A stretch of DNA of 64,000 nucleotides, taken from contig NZ_BPQX01000033.1 of NCBI RefSeq assembly GCF_022179525.1, positions 124,001 to 188,000 of the forward strand, given 5' to 3'. Below are positions 1 through 10,133 of the stretch, one piece after another; position 1 is the first letter of the stretch; each line of letters opens with the position of its first letter. Position numbers and translations under genes: made by a program. The notes below the pieces were generated by a model. It made no database searches, was not told the origin of the DNA, and saw only the letters and a program-made list of their open reading frames with translations. Source of the stretch: Methylobacterium persicinum. Its GTDB lineage: Bacteria; Pseudomonadota; Alphaproteobacteria; Rhizobiales; Beijerinckiaceae.

Positions 1-1008
1 TTCGCCTTTGTGAAGGGCGAGTACGGCTTCTATGCCCTGCGCTTCCTGCTCGGGGCGGCAGAGGCGGGCTTCTTCCCCGGCATCATCCTGTATCTGACCT
101 ACTGGTTCCCTGCCCGCTACCGCGCCGGTGTCGTCTCGCTGTTCATGGCCGCCGCGCCGGTCTCCGTGATTATCGGCTCGCCCCTCTCCAGTGCGCTCCT
201 CGGAATGGAAGGGACCCTCGGCCTGCACGGCTGGCAGTGGATGTTCATCATCGAAGCCATCCCGGCCACGCTGCTGGGCATCGTCGTGGTGTTCTACATG
301 ACGGATCGGCCCGAGAAAGCGACGTGGCTGCCCGAAGACCAGCGCGCATGGCTCGTCGCGGAGATGAATGAGGAGCACGCCCAGAAGGCCGTGGTGGCCA
401 AGCACGGGATCATGGCCGGCATGGCCGACAGTCGCGTGCTGGCGTTGGCACTCATCTACTTCGGCACCTCGGCGGGGCTTTACACTCTCGGGATCTGGGC
501 GCCGCAGATCATCAAGAGCTTCGGGCTGTCCACCCTCGTTGTGGGCTTCCTCAACGGCGTGCCGCCGACGATCGCCGTCATCGCGATGATCCTGTGGGCG
601 CGGCACTCGGACAGGACGGGCGAGCGGACGTGGCACGTCGTCATCGCCTGCCTCGTCGCCGCCGTCGGGCTGCTGTTGGCCGGGGGGGCCGCGTCGACCT
701 TGGCCGTCGTCGCCGCCCTCACCCTCGTCAACTGCGGCATCAGCGCGGCCAAGCCGCCCCTTTGGGCGATGCCGACGACGTTCCTGTCCGGTCAGGCGGC
801 GGCGGTGGGGATCGCCGCTATCAACTCGATCGGCAACCTCGGCGGCTTCATCGGCCCCTGGGCGATCGGCTGGATCAAGGATCGCACGGGCAGCTTCGCG
901 GGCGGTCTGATCTTCGTCGCCGGGCTGCTGCTGCTCTCGGCCATCCTCACCCTCGTCGTCGCCCGGTCGGGGCGCCGAGCCGCTGCCGCCGACGCCGTGG
1001 CGCACTGA
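1..1008 (+). CDS. MFS transporter, C-terminal part (probable tartrate/anion:cation symporter)
   Basis: This frame is open at the first base of the window, so the gene starts upstream and only about the last 335 residues are seen; a GTG at 10 is unlikely to be the true start. The protein has repeated hydrophobic segments and the loop DRPEKATWLPEDQRAWL between the two six-helix halves, typical of the anion:cation symporter branch of the major facilitator superfamily. It should sit in the inner membrane and import an organic anion. The tartrate dehydrogenase gene begins 50 bp downstream on the same strand, so tartrate or a related hydroxy acid is the likely substrate. Family is confident; substrate is inferred from the neighbour. 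Confidence 0.85.
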   Translation, partial: FAFVKGEYGFYALRFLLGAAEAGFFPGIILYLTYWFPARYRAGVVSLFMAAAPVSVIIGSPLSSALLGMEGTLGLHGWQWMFIIEAIPATLLGIVVVFYMTDRPEKATWLPEDQRAWLVAEMNEEHAQKAVVAKHGIMAGMADSRVLALALIYFGTSAGLYTLGIWAPQIIKSFGLSTLVVGFLNGVPPTIAVIAMILWARHSDRTGERTWHVVIACLVAAVGLLLAGGAASTLAVVAALTLVNCGISAAKPPLWAMPTTFLSGQAAAVGIAAINSIGNLGGFIGPWAIGWIKDRTGSFAGGLIFVAGLLLLSAILTLVVARSGRRAAAADAVAH

Positions 1009-1058
1009 CCTTCACCCACCCCCCACAGACCCGACCTTACCCAATACGGAGACGTATC

Positions 1059-2138
1059 GTGACGAAAACCTACAAGATCGCCGCCATCCCCGCAGACGGT
1101 ATCGGCGTCGAAGTCATCGCCGCGGGTATCGAAGTGCTCGATGCCCTGGCGGAGAAGACAGGGACGTTCCAATTCCATTTCGATCACTTCGATTGGGGCT
1201 CGGACTACTACAAGAAGCACGGGGTGATGATGCCCGCGGACGGCCGCGAGCAGATCCGGCACCACGACGCGATCTTCTTTGGTGCGGTAGGCGCGCCGGA
1301 CGTGCCGGACCACATCACCCTCTGGGGCCTGCGACTCGCCATCTGCCAGCCCTTCGATCAGTACGCGAACGTGCGTCCGACCCGGATCCTGCCCGGCATC
1401 ACCAGCCCCCTGCGCAACGTGTCCGGTCCGGAGCTCGACTGGGTGATCGTGCGGGAGAATTCGGAGGGTGAGTATGCCGGCGTCGGCGGTCGCGTTCACC
1501 AGGGTCACCCGGAGGAAGTCGCCACCGATGTCTCGATGATGACCCGGACGGGCGTCAGCCGGATCATCCGCTACGCGTTCAAGCTGGCACAGAGCCGCCC
1601 GCGCAAGTTCCTTACGGTTGTCACCAAGTCGAACGCCCAGCGCCACGCGATGGTGATGTGGGATGAGATCGCCGCCGAGGTCGCCCAGGAATTCCCGGAC
1701 GTGACCTGGGACAAGATGCTGGTCGACGCCATGACCATGCGCATGGTCTGCAAGCCGGAGACCCTCGACACCATCGTCGCCACGAACCTTCACGCCGACA
1801 TCCTGTCGGATCTCGCCGCGGCGCTGGCCGGCTCCCTCGGCATCGCGCCCACCGCCAACATCAACCCCGAGCGCAAATTCCCCTCGATGTTCGAGCCGAT
1901 CCACGGTTCGGCCTTCGACATCACCGGCAAGGGGATCGCCAACCCGGTCGCCACCTTCTGGACCGCCTGCCAGATGCTGGAGCACCTCGATGAGAAGCCG
2001 GCGGCCGACCGGTTGATGCGAGCCGTGGAGCGCGTGACCGCCGATGCCAGCCTGCACACGCCGGACCTCGGCGGTCGGGCGACCACCCGTCAGGTCACGG
2101 ATGCGGTGATCGCCGCGATCCAGGGCGACAACGAGTAA
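1059..2138 (+). CDS. ttuC: tartrate dehydrogenase/decarboxylase (TtuC-like)
   Basis: A 359-residue enzyme of the isocitrate/isopropylmalate dehydrogenase family. GTG at 1059 is chosen because GGAG lies at 1048-1051 and the protein then opens with the family start YKIAAIPADGIGVEV; an upstream extension of the frame to 594 lies inside the MFS gene. VIVRENSEGEYAG (about residues 128-140), the metal-binding NLHADILSDL segment (about 243-252) and EPIHGSAFDITGKG (about 278-291) are characteristic. Tartrate dehydrogenases use NAD and a divalent cation to oxidise tartrate, and can also decarboxylate D-malate. An upstream anion carrier and a downstream pyruvate kinase resemble the ttuBCDE order described in Agrobacterium vitis. 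D-malate dehydrogenase is the main alternative. Confidence 0.88.
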   Translation: MTKTYKIAAIPADGIGVEVIAAGIEVLDALAEKTGTFQFHFDHFDWGSDYYKKHGVMMPADGREQIRHHDAIFFGAVGAPDVPDHITLWGLRLAICQPFDQYANVRPTRILPGITSPLRNVSGPELDWVIVRENSEGEYAGVGGRVHQGHPEEVATDVSMMTRTGVSRIIRYAFKLAQSRPRKFLTVVTKSNAQRHAMVMWDEIAAEVAQEFPDVTWDKMLVDAMTMRMVCKPETLDTIVATNLHADILSDLAAALAGSLGIAPTANINPERKFPSMFEPIHGSAFDITGKGIANPVATFWTACQMLEHLDEKPAADRLMRAVERVTADASLHTPDLGGRATTRQVTDAVIAAIQGDNE

Positions 2139-2144
2139 GAACGG

Positions 2145-2190
2145 TGCCGGCGCGGGAGCCGGGAGGCCTTCTCTCGGGCTCGCGCCGGCA
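2145..2190 (+). terminator. GC-rich hairpin after ttuC
   Basis: TGCCGGCGCG at 2145-2154 pairs perfectly with CGCGCCGGCA at 2181-2190, and the inner GAGCC/GGGCTC bases extend the stem. It starts 6 bp after the ttuC stop. There is no T tract, so this is either a weak terminator or an mRNA-stabilising structure. It suggests pyruvate kinase may be expressed at a different level from ttuC. Confidence 0.4.
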
Positions 2191-2404
2191 ACCTCGACGC
2201 TGCCCCATCGATGGCGGCCAGACCCCGGGCCGACGCCCGACATCGTGAATAGGAAGGCCGGTCCCTCCCTCGCCGAACGGCGCGGACGGGGCTAACCTAA
2301 GCGCGTGCCTTGCGTGCCCCGCCAGCACCGACTCCTCCGCGATCCGGATAGGCTTGCACCCGCAACCGAACCAGAGGCGGCCGTTTCCTTCGGCCGGATG
2401 CGTC

Positions 2405-3817
2405 ATGCGCCGTCACCGCCATGCCAAGATCGTTGCCACCGTCGGACCGGCGAGTTCAACGCCTGAGAAGTTGAAGGCCCAGTTTCTCGCCGGGGTGGAC
2501 ACCTTTCGGCTGAACTTCAGCCACGGCACCCAGGATGACCATGCCAGGGTCCACGCCGCCATCCGCGCCCTCGAGCGGGAGGTCGACCGTCCCATCGGGA
2601 TCCTTCAGGATCTGCAAGGCCCCAAGATCCGCGTCGGCACGGTTCGGGATGGGCGGCTCGACCTCATGGCCGGGGAGACGGTGCGTTTCGTGCTCGACGG
2701 CGCGGAAGGGGACAAGCAGGCCATCCCCCTCCACCATCCCGAGATCTTCGCCGCGGTCGTGCCTGGGCAGGAACTGCTGATCGACGACGGGCGCGTGCGG
2801 GTGCGCGTCACCGGGCTCGACGCGACCGCTATCACCGCTCTGGTCGTGACCGGTGGGGCCGTCTCCAACCGCAAGGGTGTCAATCTGCCCGGCACGCTGC
2901 TCGACCTGTCGCCGCTCACGCCGAAGGACCGGGCCGATCTCGCCTTCGGCCTCGAGCTCGGCGTCGATTGGGTCGCCCTGTCCTTTGTCCAGAAGCCCTC
3001 CGACATGATCGAGGCCCGCGGGCTGATCGGCGAGCGCGCCGGGCTGCTCGCCAAGATCGAGAAGCCCCAGGCCTTGGAGCGGATCGACGACATCATCCGC
3101 CTGTCCGATGCGGTGATGGTTGCCCGCGGAGACCTGGGCGTCGAAATCCCGCACGAGGATGTCCCCGGCCGGCAGAAGGAGCTGATCCGGGCCTGCCGCC
3201 TCGCGGTGAAGCCGGTGATCGTCGCCACGCAGATGCTCGACTCGATGGTCGGTGCGCCGGCCCCCACCCGGGCGGAAGCCTCGGACGTGGCGACGGCCAT
3301 CTACGACGGCGCGGACGCGGTGATGCTCTCGGCGGAGTCCGCTACCGGGCAGTTCCCCGTGGAAGCCGTGTCGATGATGGACCGTATCATCCGCAGCGTG
3401 GAAGGGCATAAGCTCTACCACTCGATCGTAGCCGCCTCCGATCCGGGCGAGGAGGAGACGCCGCCCCATGCTGTCGCCACCGCCACCGCCGAGCTCGCGG
3501 AGGCGCTCCATGCCAAGGCGATTGTGACCTACACAGCCAGCGGCACGACGGCCGCCCGCGTGGCACGCAAGCGCCCGGAGCCGCCGATCCTGGCATTAAC
3601 GCCGAACCTCGCCACCGCCCGCCGGCTATGCCTGCTCTGGGGCGCTCACTCTGTCCAAACCGAGGACGTAGACAGCTACGAGGAAATGACCGCCAAGGCG
3701 GCCCACTACGTCCAGGCAGAGGATTTCGCCCGCCCCAACGACTACATCGTCGTCGCAGCGGGCATTCCGTTCCACACCACCGGCAACACCAACAACATCC
3801 GTGTCATCCAGGTCTGA
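2405..3817 (+). CDS. pyk: pyruvate kinase (possible TtuE)
   Basis: 470 residues, normal for a bacterial pyruvate kinase; converts phosphoenolpyruvate and ADP to pyruvate and ATP in the cytosol. ATG at 2405 gives the canonical opening RRHRHAKIVATVGPAS; the frame is open back to 2354 but that extension is not family-like. RLNFSHG (about residue 35), IEKPQALERIDDI and VARGDLGVE (about 220-246) and ATQMLDSM (about 273) form the active-site and cation sites. The C-terminal allosteric domain is complete. In A. vitis a pyruvate kinase (ttuE) is part of the tartrate operon, so this copy may serve tartrate-derived carbon rather than general glycolysis; that role is inferred from position. Confidence 0.95.
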   Translation: MRRHRHAKIVATVGPASSTPEKLKAQFLAGVDTFRLNFSHGTQDDHARVHAAIRALEREVDRPIGILQDLQGPKIRVGTVRDGRLDLMAGETVRFVLDGAEGDKQAIPLHHPEIFAAVVPGQELLIDDGRVRVRVTGLDATAITALVVTGGAVSNRKGVNLPGTLLDLSPLTPKDRADLAFGLELGVDWVALSFVQKPSDMIEARGLIGERAGLLAKIEKPQALERIDDIIRLSDAVMVARGDLGVEIPHEDVPGRQKELIRACRLAVKPVIVATQMLDSMVGAPAPTRAEASDVATAIYDGADAVMLSAESATGQFPVEAVSMMDRIIRSVEGHKLYHSIVAASDPGEEETPPHAVATATAELAEALHAKAIVTYTASGTTAARVARKRPEPPILALTPNLATARRLCLLWGAHSVQTEDVDSYEEMTAKAAHYVQAEDFARPNDYIVVAAGIPFHTTGNTNNIRVIQV

Positions 3818-3870
3818 ACGGAGGATTAAGACCCCTCCCCCCATCCGATCGCGGCGGAATGCCGGGCTGC

Positions 3871-3893
3871 GGCCCCTCCCGCGGGAAGGGGCC
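3871..3893. terminator. bidirectional hairpin between pyk and lctP
   Basis: GGCCCCT at 3871-3877 pairs with AGGGGCC at 3887-3893, and the stem continues inward through CCCG/CGGG with one bulged base. It lies between two convergent genes, the usual place for a shared terminator. No strong T run follows. Confidence 0.35.
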
Positions 3894-3903
3894 GCCCGCT
3901 GTT

Positions 3904-5640
<1,737 letters not shown>

Positions 5641-6134
5641 CGGGCGTCCTCCCACTTCCGGTCTGGGCCGATTTGCGGCCTAGCTAGCAGAGGGTCTGGG
5701 CATACTCAACATGCTGCATTCTAAATTCGAGCCGAGCTACGCAAGCTAGCTTCGAAGCGGGAAAACCTCATGCAAAACAGCAAGTAAGTGGAACGTGTGT
5801 AACCGAATGAAGCAGCATTGATCTTCCTCCAATGCTGGTCGAGGCCGAGTTGCCGTAAGCGGCATGTTGTCTTGGCGATGCGCCCGGCGACCATCATGCG
5901 GACGGATCGCGTGCCATCGAGCCAAAAAATGCGTGCTGGGAACGTGGCATGAGGCGACGGCTCTGACCCGCGTCCCTTGCCAAAGCGTCATTGCGCGCGC
6001 AGCGAAGCAATCCCGGGATATGCATCTCCCTGAATCGTCCCGCTACCCTGGCTTGCTTCGCTGCGCTCGCAATGACGCTGGGAATGCAAGCGCCCTGATC
6101 GCCTGGGCCCGGCGGAACGCTGGCTATCGGGGAG
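5641..6134. other. intergenic region between lctP and tRNA-Gly
   Basis: About 490 bp without a supported gene. The lctP leader is at 5641-5720. A 92-bp palindromic repeat occupies 5986-6077. Open frames here are short and lack coding character; one of them runs into the tRNA and is an artefact. Confidence 0.6.
5986..6077. repeat. palindromic repeat, family A copy 1
   Basis: Arm 5986-6010 begins CGTCATTGCGCGCGCAGCGA and arm 6053-6077 is its near-perfect reverse complement (one mismatch), separated by 42 bases. A second full copy lies at 17865-17956 and a half copy near 54247-54275. The element is 58 bp downstream of the tRNA-Gly 3' end as read on the minus strand. It looks like a REP/BIME-type dispersed element. 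Confidence 0.75.
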
Positions 6135-6209
6135 TGGAGCGGGCGATCGGGATCGAACCGACGACATTCAGCTTGGGAAGCTGACGTTCTACCACTGAAC
6201 TACGCCCGC
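6135..6209 (-). tRNA. tRNA-Gly (anticodon CCC)
   Basis: Read on the minus strand the gene starts GCGGGCG at 6209 and ends with an encoded CCA at 6137-6135. All seven acceptor pairs form (GCGGGCG with CGCCCGC), the discriminator base is T, the D arm reads GTTCAGTGGTAGAAC, the anticodon loop is TTCCCAA giving anticodon CCC, and the T arm contains GGTTCGATCCC. Length is 75 including CCA. Confidence 0.95.
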
Positions 6210-6268
6210 GCAGGGAGTGGGATTATGCCCTCCGCTCAAGCCTGTCCAGCCCAAAATGCGCGGGCGTT

Positions 6269-6460
6269 TCACCGCCTGGGAAGAACGGCCATGACAACCG
6301 ACGCGGCGACGCCCGAACCGAGGACGCGCAGCACAGCGTGGGCCGGATGCTCGGGGGAAACGACCAGCCATTCGAACAGGCAGCACCCGACCACGAGGGC
6401 CATGCCCGAGACGATGACAGCTTCACCGACGGTCGAAGGTTCCTCCGGTTTCCGTCCCAT
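6269..6460 (-). CDS. small two-helix membrane protein, unknown function
   Basis: 63 residues starting at ATG 6460, preceded by GGGGGAG with 8-base spacing, which decides this start over an upstream extension to 6517. The protein has two hydrophobic stretches, VGEAVIVSGMALVVGCCLFEW and VLRVLGSGVAASVVMAVL, joined by a short polar loop, and a short charged N-terminus. This predicts a hairpin in the inner membrane. I do not recognise a family. It lies between a tRNA gene and the formyltransferase-like gene. Confidence 0.55.
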   Translation of the reverse strand: MGRKPEEPSTVGEAVIVSGMALVVGCCLFEWLVVSPEHPAHAVLRVLGSGVAASVVMAVLPRR

Positions 6461-6671
6461 GCCGTGCACTCCCCCTCGCGGCACACCCCGACGGAGCGAA
6501 TCCCCAGCACGTGACATTCTCAGAAGCCGCGACTGACCGGCACATCCCGGCGCCGCCCCTCGAAGCAGCTTCTAAATAGTGATCGTTGGGAACGGAAGAT
6601 CGGACTTTTGTATAACGACGACGCTATTCACAACGCTCATGCGCAATGAATTGTATTCGCGCGCTCGCGTT

Positions 6672-7538
6672 TCAGCGCCCAAGCTGCACCGCATCGATGA
6701 CGGACACCGGCGACCAGCGCAGGATCTGGATGAAGCCGTCCCGCGCCGCCACCACGAGGTGGCGCCTGTGCCGATGGACGATCGTCCCCGGGGCATGGTC
6801 GTGCGCTTCGGTCCAGCCGTGGGCCTCCGCCACGAAGGCCCGGACGTCGCCGAGGCGGGCGAGCGTCTCGACGGTGCCGAAGGCGCGCACACGCCTGAGG
6901 ATCGGTTCGACATCTTGACGGAAATCCAGCGTTCGGTCCGCGTCGCTCGCCCGTGCCCAATAGGAACCGTCGCCCTGCGGCTCCGCACGCTTCCAGCGGT
7001 TCGGAAGGTCCCGCGCCAGCGGGCCGGCCGCGAGGCGGGTGGCGGACATCTGGCACTTGGCCAGGAGCGATTCATGCGTTTCCCGCGCGCTTGTGCGGAA
7101 AATCTCCTGGGCGAGGATGTCGCCCGTATCGAACCCGTTCTCGGCGAGGACATGGGCCGTGACGCCCCAGGTCTCGTAGCCATCGAGGATGGCCCGGAAC
7201 AACGGGTAGGGGCCGCGGCCGGTCGGGAGCGGCGATGGATGCAGATTGAGGGCGTAATTCGCTTTTCCCCGCCACCCACGGATCAGCCACGGATAGCCGG
7301 CGACGACGAGGGCCCAATCGCGGCCGTGGGTCGCGTGCAGGGCATCGAGATCCGCCTGCTGGATCTTCGAGAGCTGAATCGGGATCCGTGCCGCGCGGGC
7401 CTGGGCCACCACCGTGTCGTTGTGATCGTAGATGCCGTCGCAGGGCCGGGTGAACAGCTTCACCGGCGTCCAACCCGCTCCAATCAGCGCCTCGAAGACG
7501 CCGCCGAGGAAATCGATGCCGGCAAAGGCGAATTTCAT
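6672..7538 (-). CDS. formyltransferase-fold protein (methionyl-tRNA formyltransferase-like)
   Basis: 288 residues. The N-terminal formyltransferase domain carries the catalytic triad of the family: N98 and H100 in NLHPSPLP and D137 in GFDTGD. The C-terminal 80 residues resemble the small OB-like domain of Fmt. Family enzymes move a formyl group from 10-formyl-tetrahydrofolate to an amine. The protein is shorter than true Fmt (about 310) and lacks a neighbouring def gene, so the acceptor may be a sugar nucleotide or another amine rather than Met-tRNA. ATG at 7538 is 141 bp from the divergent photolyase start. Confidence 0.8.
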   Translation of the reverse strand: MKFAFAGIDFLGGVFEALIGAGWTPVKLFTRPCDGIYDHNDTVVAQARAARIPIQLSKIQQADLDALHATHGRDWALVVAGYPWLIRGWRGKANYALNLHPSPLPTGRGPYPLFRAILDGYETWGVTAHVLAENGFDTGDILAQEIFRTSARETHESLLAKCQMSATRLAAGPLARDLPNRWKRAEPQGDGSYWARASDADRTLDFRQDVEPILRRVRAFGTVETLARLGDVRAFVAEAHGWTEAHDHAPGTIVHRHRRHLVVAARDGFIQILRWSPVSVIDAVQLGR

Positions 7539-7678
7539 GGGTGGCCTGCGACTTCGTGGTTCGGGAAAGGCCGGGTACGCCCGGTACCGTGAGGAACCGG
7601 CCCGTCTTACCGTGATTTCGGGCCGCGCGGGAACAAGGGCTGTCGCGATGCCCGGCCCGGGCGATAGGGAGCAGAATT

Positions 7679-9280
7679 GTGGTGAGCCGATCCACCGGCA
7701 GCACGGCGAAGAAGGGGGGGCACCTGCGCCTCGTCCTCGGCGATCAATTGAACCGGCGCGTGTCGAGCCTCGTGGATCTGGACCCGGACAACGATGTCGT
7801 TCTGCTGGTCGAGGTGCGGGACGAGGCGACTTATGTCCGCCACCACAAGCAGAAGATCGCCTTCCTGTTCGCGGCCATGCGACATTTCGCGGCCGAGTTG
7901 CGTGAGGAGGGCATCCACGTCGATTACGTGCGCCTCACCGATGACGGCAACACCGGCAGTTTTACCGGGGAACTCGGCCGGGCCTTGGAGCGCCATTCGG
8001 TCCGGCGCGTGGTGGTCACTGAGCCCGGCGAATGGCGCGTCTGGGCAATGATGCAGGGCTGGCGCGACACGCTGTCGGTCCCGGTCGAGATCCGGCCCGA
8101 TAACCGGTTCCTCTGCCCCCGGGAGGACTTCGCCCGGTGGGCGCAGGGCCGCCACCATCTGCGGATGGAGACCTTTTACCGCGGCATGCGCAAGCGAACG
8201 GGCCTGTTGATGGAGGGGGGCGAACCCCTCGGCGGCCGTTGGAACTTCGATGCGGAGAATCGCAAGCGCCTGCCGAAGAATCACCGTCTGCCCGACCGGA
8301 TGGGATTCCAGCCGGACGGCATCACACGGGACGCCATCGCCCTCGTCGCGAAGGAATTTTCCGATCACTTCGGCGATCTCGGCGCCTTTTCCTGGCCGGT
8401 CACCCGGGCGGACGCCCTAGCGGCCCTGAAGCACTTCATCGACCATTGCCTGCCGACCTTCGGCGATTATCAGGACGCGATGAAGGCCGGCGAGCCGTTC
8501 GTCTACCACGCCCTCCTCTCCCCGGCATTGAATGCGGGCTTGCTCACCGCCGAGGAGGTCTGCAGGGCCGCGGAGACGGCGCATCGCGAAGGTGCGGTGC
8601 CCTTGCATTGCGCCGAAGGTTTCATCCGGCAGATACTCGGTTGGCGAGAATATGTCCGTGGGCTCTATTGGGCGCGTATGCCCGAATACCGGGACACGAA
8701 CGCGCTGGACGCGTCCCGGCCGCTCCCGTGGTTCTACTGGTCGGGCGAGACGAAGCTGAATTGCCTCCGCGAGGTCGTCGGCCAGACCCGCGATCACGCC
8801 TATGCGCACCATATCCAGCGCCTGATGGTCACCGGCAATTTCGCCCTGATCGCCGGGCTCGATCCGGCCGAGGTCGAGGAATGGTACCTCGTGGTCTTCG
8901 CCGACGCCTATGAATGGGTGGAACTGCCGAATGTCCACGGGATGGTGCTGTGGGCCGATGGCGGCGTCATGGGCTCCAAGCCCTATGCTGCCTCGGGCGC
9001 GTATATCGATCGGATGTCCGATTACTGCCGGGACTGCGCTTACGACGTGAAGGTGAAGTCGGGGCCGAACGCCTGCCCGTTCAATTACCTGTACTGGAAT
9101 TTCCTCATCGAGAACGAGGAGAAGCTGGCGTCGAACCAGCGGATGGCCATGCCCTACCGGACGCTCGCCGGGATGGACGACGCCCGGCGGGATCGGATCC
9201 GGCAGGATGCCGCGACCTTCCTCGCCACGCTGTCGCCTGACGCGGATCACCAGGGCGCCCAGGCGGAAACGGCGAGGTAG
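7679..9280 (+). CDS. iron-sulfur bacterial cryptochrome/(6-4) photolyase (FeS-BCP)
   Basis: 533 residues. The N-terminal part (LRLVLGDQLN) belongs to the photolyase-related domain and the C-terminal half is the FAD-binding photolyase domain. Cys362, Cys450, Cys453 and Cys466 are placed as the four ligands of the [4Fe-4S] cluster that defines this group (Agrobacterium PhrB, Rhodobacter CryB). PhrB repairs (6-4) UV photoproducts using blue light. GTG at 7679 is supported by GGGAG about 8 bases upstream. The last 34 bases overlap the convergent bcsS-like gene. Whether this copy repairs DNA or acts as a light sensor cannot be told from sequence. Confidence 0.92.
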   Translation: MVSRSTGSTAKKGGHLRLVLGDQLNRRVSSLVDLDPDNDVVLLVEVRDEATYVRHHKQKIAFLFAAMRHFAAELREEGIHVDYVRLTDDGNTGSFTGELGRALERHSVRRVVVTEPGEWRVWAMMQGWRDTLSVPVEIRPDNRFLCPREDFARWAQGRHHLRMETFYRGMRKRTGLLMEGGEPLGGRWNFDAENRKRLPKNHRLPDRMGFQPDGITRDAIALVAKEFSDHFGDLGAFSWPVTRADALAALKHFIDHCLPTFGDYQDAMKAGEPFVYHALLSPALNAGLLTAEEVCRAAETAHREGAVPLHCAEGFIRQILGWREYVRGLYWARMPEYRDTNALDASRPLPWFYWSGETKLNCLREVVGQTRDHAYAHHIQRLMVTGNFALIAGLDPAEVEEWYLVVFADAYEWVELPNVHGMVLWADGGVMGSKPYAASGAYIDRMSDYCRDCAYDVKVKSGPNACPFNYLYWNFLIENEEKLASNQRMAMPYRTLAGMDDARRDRIRQDAATFLATLSPDADHQGAQAETAR

Positions 9281-9975
9281 GGCGATGGCGCGTGGCGCCC
9301 CGTTTCCCACTGCAATCCCACCGAAAGACGAAGCTTGATGTCGGCCAGGGCGACATCCGTGGCATGGACGCCCGCCGCCGCCTTCCGGTAGCCCGTGGCA
9401 TCGAGATAGGCGCTTCCCTCCGGCCCGAGATAGGCGTCCCACAGGCGGTAGCCCCAGGCGATCCGTCCCCAGCCGTCGCCCCGCGCCGTCCCGGCGATGA
9501 CGGTCCCCGTAACGAGCGACAATTCCGTGGGCCGCAACCATGCCTCCGCTTGGAAGCGCAGTCCCTCACGGGTCTCGAAGGTGACGGGACCGACTTTCTC
9601 GACGACGGTCTCGCCCCCGAGAAAAGCGGCGACGACACCCTCCGGCAAGTACCACTGGTAGCCGAGCAGCGCCGAAGAGATCCCGGTCTCTCGGAGCAGC
9701 GTGTGATTCCGGCCACAACCACAGGCAATCCGCTCGCCTCTCACCCCACCGCCGACGGTCAGGAGCGACAGAAGTCCGTCTTCCGCCAATGAGCCGGCCG
9801 CAATCTTCGCCCCAGCGGAAGCGAATGTCCCCGCTCCGCCGTCCAAGCTGCCGAACAGGAGCGTGTCCAGCTCCGCAGCTTCTGGTTCGGCACAAGTCAA
9901 TACTGACGGGAGCACGAGAAAGCCGACGCGGCATAAGCCACGCGAAATCGACTTGGAGGACGATCGTGAGCGCAC
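9247..9975 (-). CDS. bcsS: BcsS-like cellulose biosynthesis protein
   Basis: 242 residues with an N-terminal hydrophobic export signal (about residues 15-33, cleavage probable after EPEAA). The body alternates short aromatic strands and glycines with GYRLWDAYLGPEGSAYLDA, which matches the BcsS family, thought to be a small outer-membrane barrel linked to cellulose secretion in alphaproteobacteria. No bcsA/bcsB is nearby. The start is a GTG at 9975 with only a weak purine-rich site, so the true start could differ. Its 3' end overlaps the photolyase gene by 34 bp in convergent orientation. Confidence 0.75.
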   Translation of the reverse strand: MRSRSSSKSISRGLCRVGFLVLPSVLTCAEPEAAELDTLLFGSLDGGAGTFASAGAKIAAGSLAEDGLLSLLTVGGGVRGERIACGCGRNHTLLRETGISSALLGYQWYLPEGVVAAFLGGETVVEKVGPVTFETREGLRFQAEAWLRPTELSLVTGTVIAGTARGDGWGRIAWGYRLWDAYLGPEGSAYLDATGYRKAAAGVHATDVALADIKLRLSVGLQWETGRHAPSPYLAVSAWAPW

Positions 9976-10133
9976 AACTTGCCCCCACGGGGTTTTGCTG
10001 CTCTTAGTTCGCGCCCACGTTCGAAGGCAAGATATGAACCGCTATATCCTCAAAATATTTTGCAATGAGTTGTCTTTTTTGAAAGTATCATAGTGCGGTT
10101 GCGGTTGAAAACTTGAGGTATTATGTTCTTTTT

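Noticed and set aside
594-1058. N-terminal extension of the tartrate dehydrogenase frame
   Set aside because: It overlaps the MFS gene in another frame and is arginine-rich shadow; the ribosome site and family start are at 1059.
792-2243. Long minus-strand frame opposite ttuC
   Set aside because: GC-rich third positions create long antisense frames; composition is Gly/Arg/His-rich with no family motif. The same applies to other long antisense frames such as 12360-13622, 15518-16669, 27504-29282, 47106-49262 and 61472-63922.
5864-6184. A plus-strand frame of 106 codons ending in IGIEPTTFSLGS
   Set aside because: It reads through the antisense of tRNA-Gly and the family A repeat; this ending is a well-known artefact of tRNA genes.
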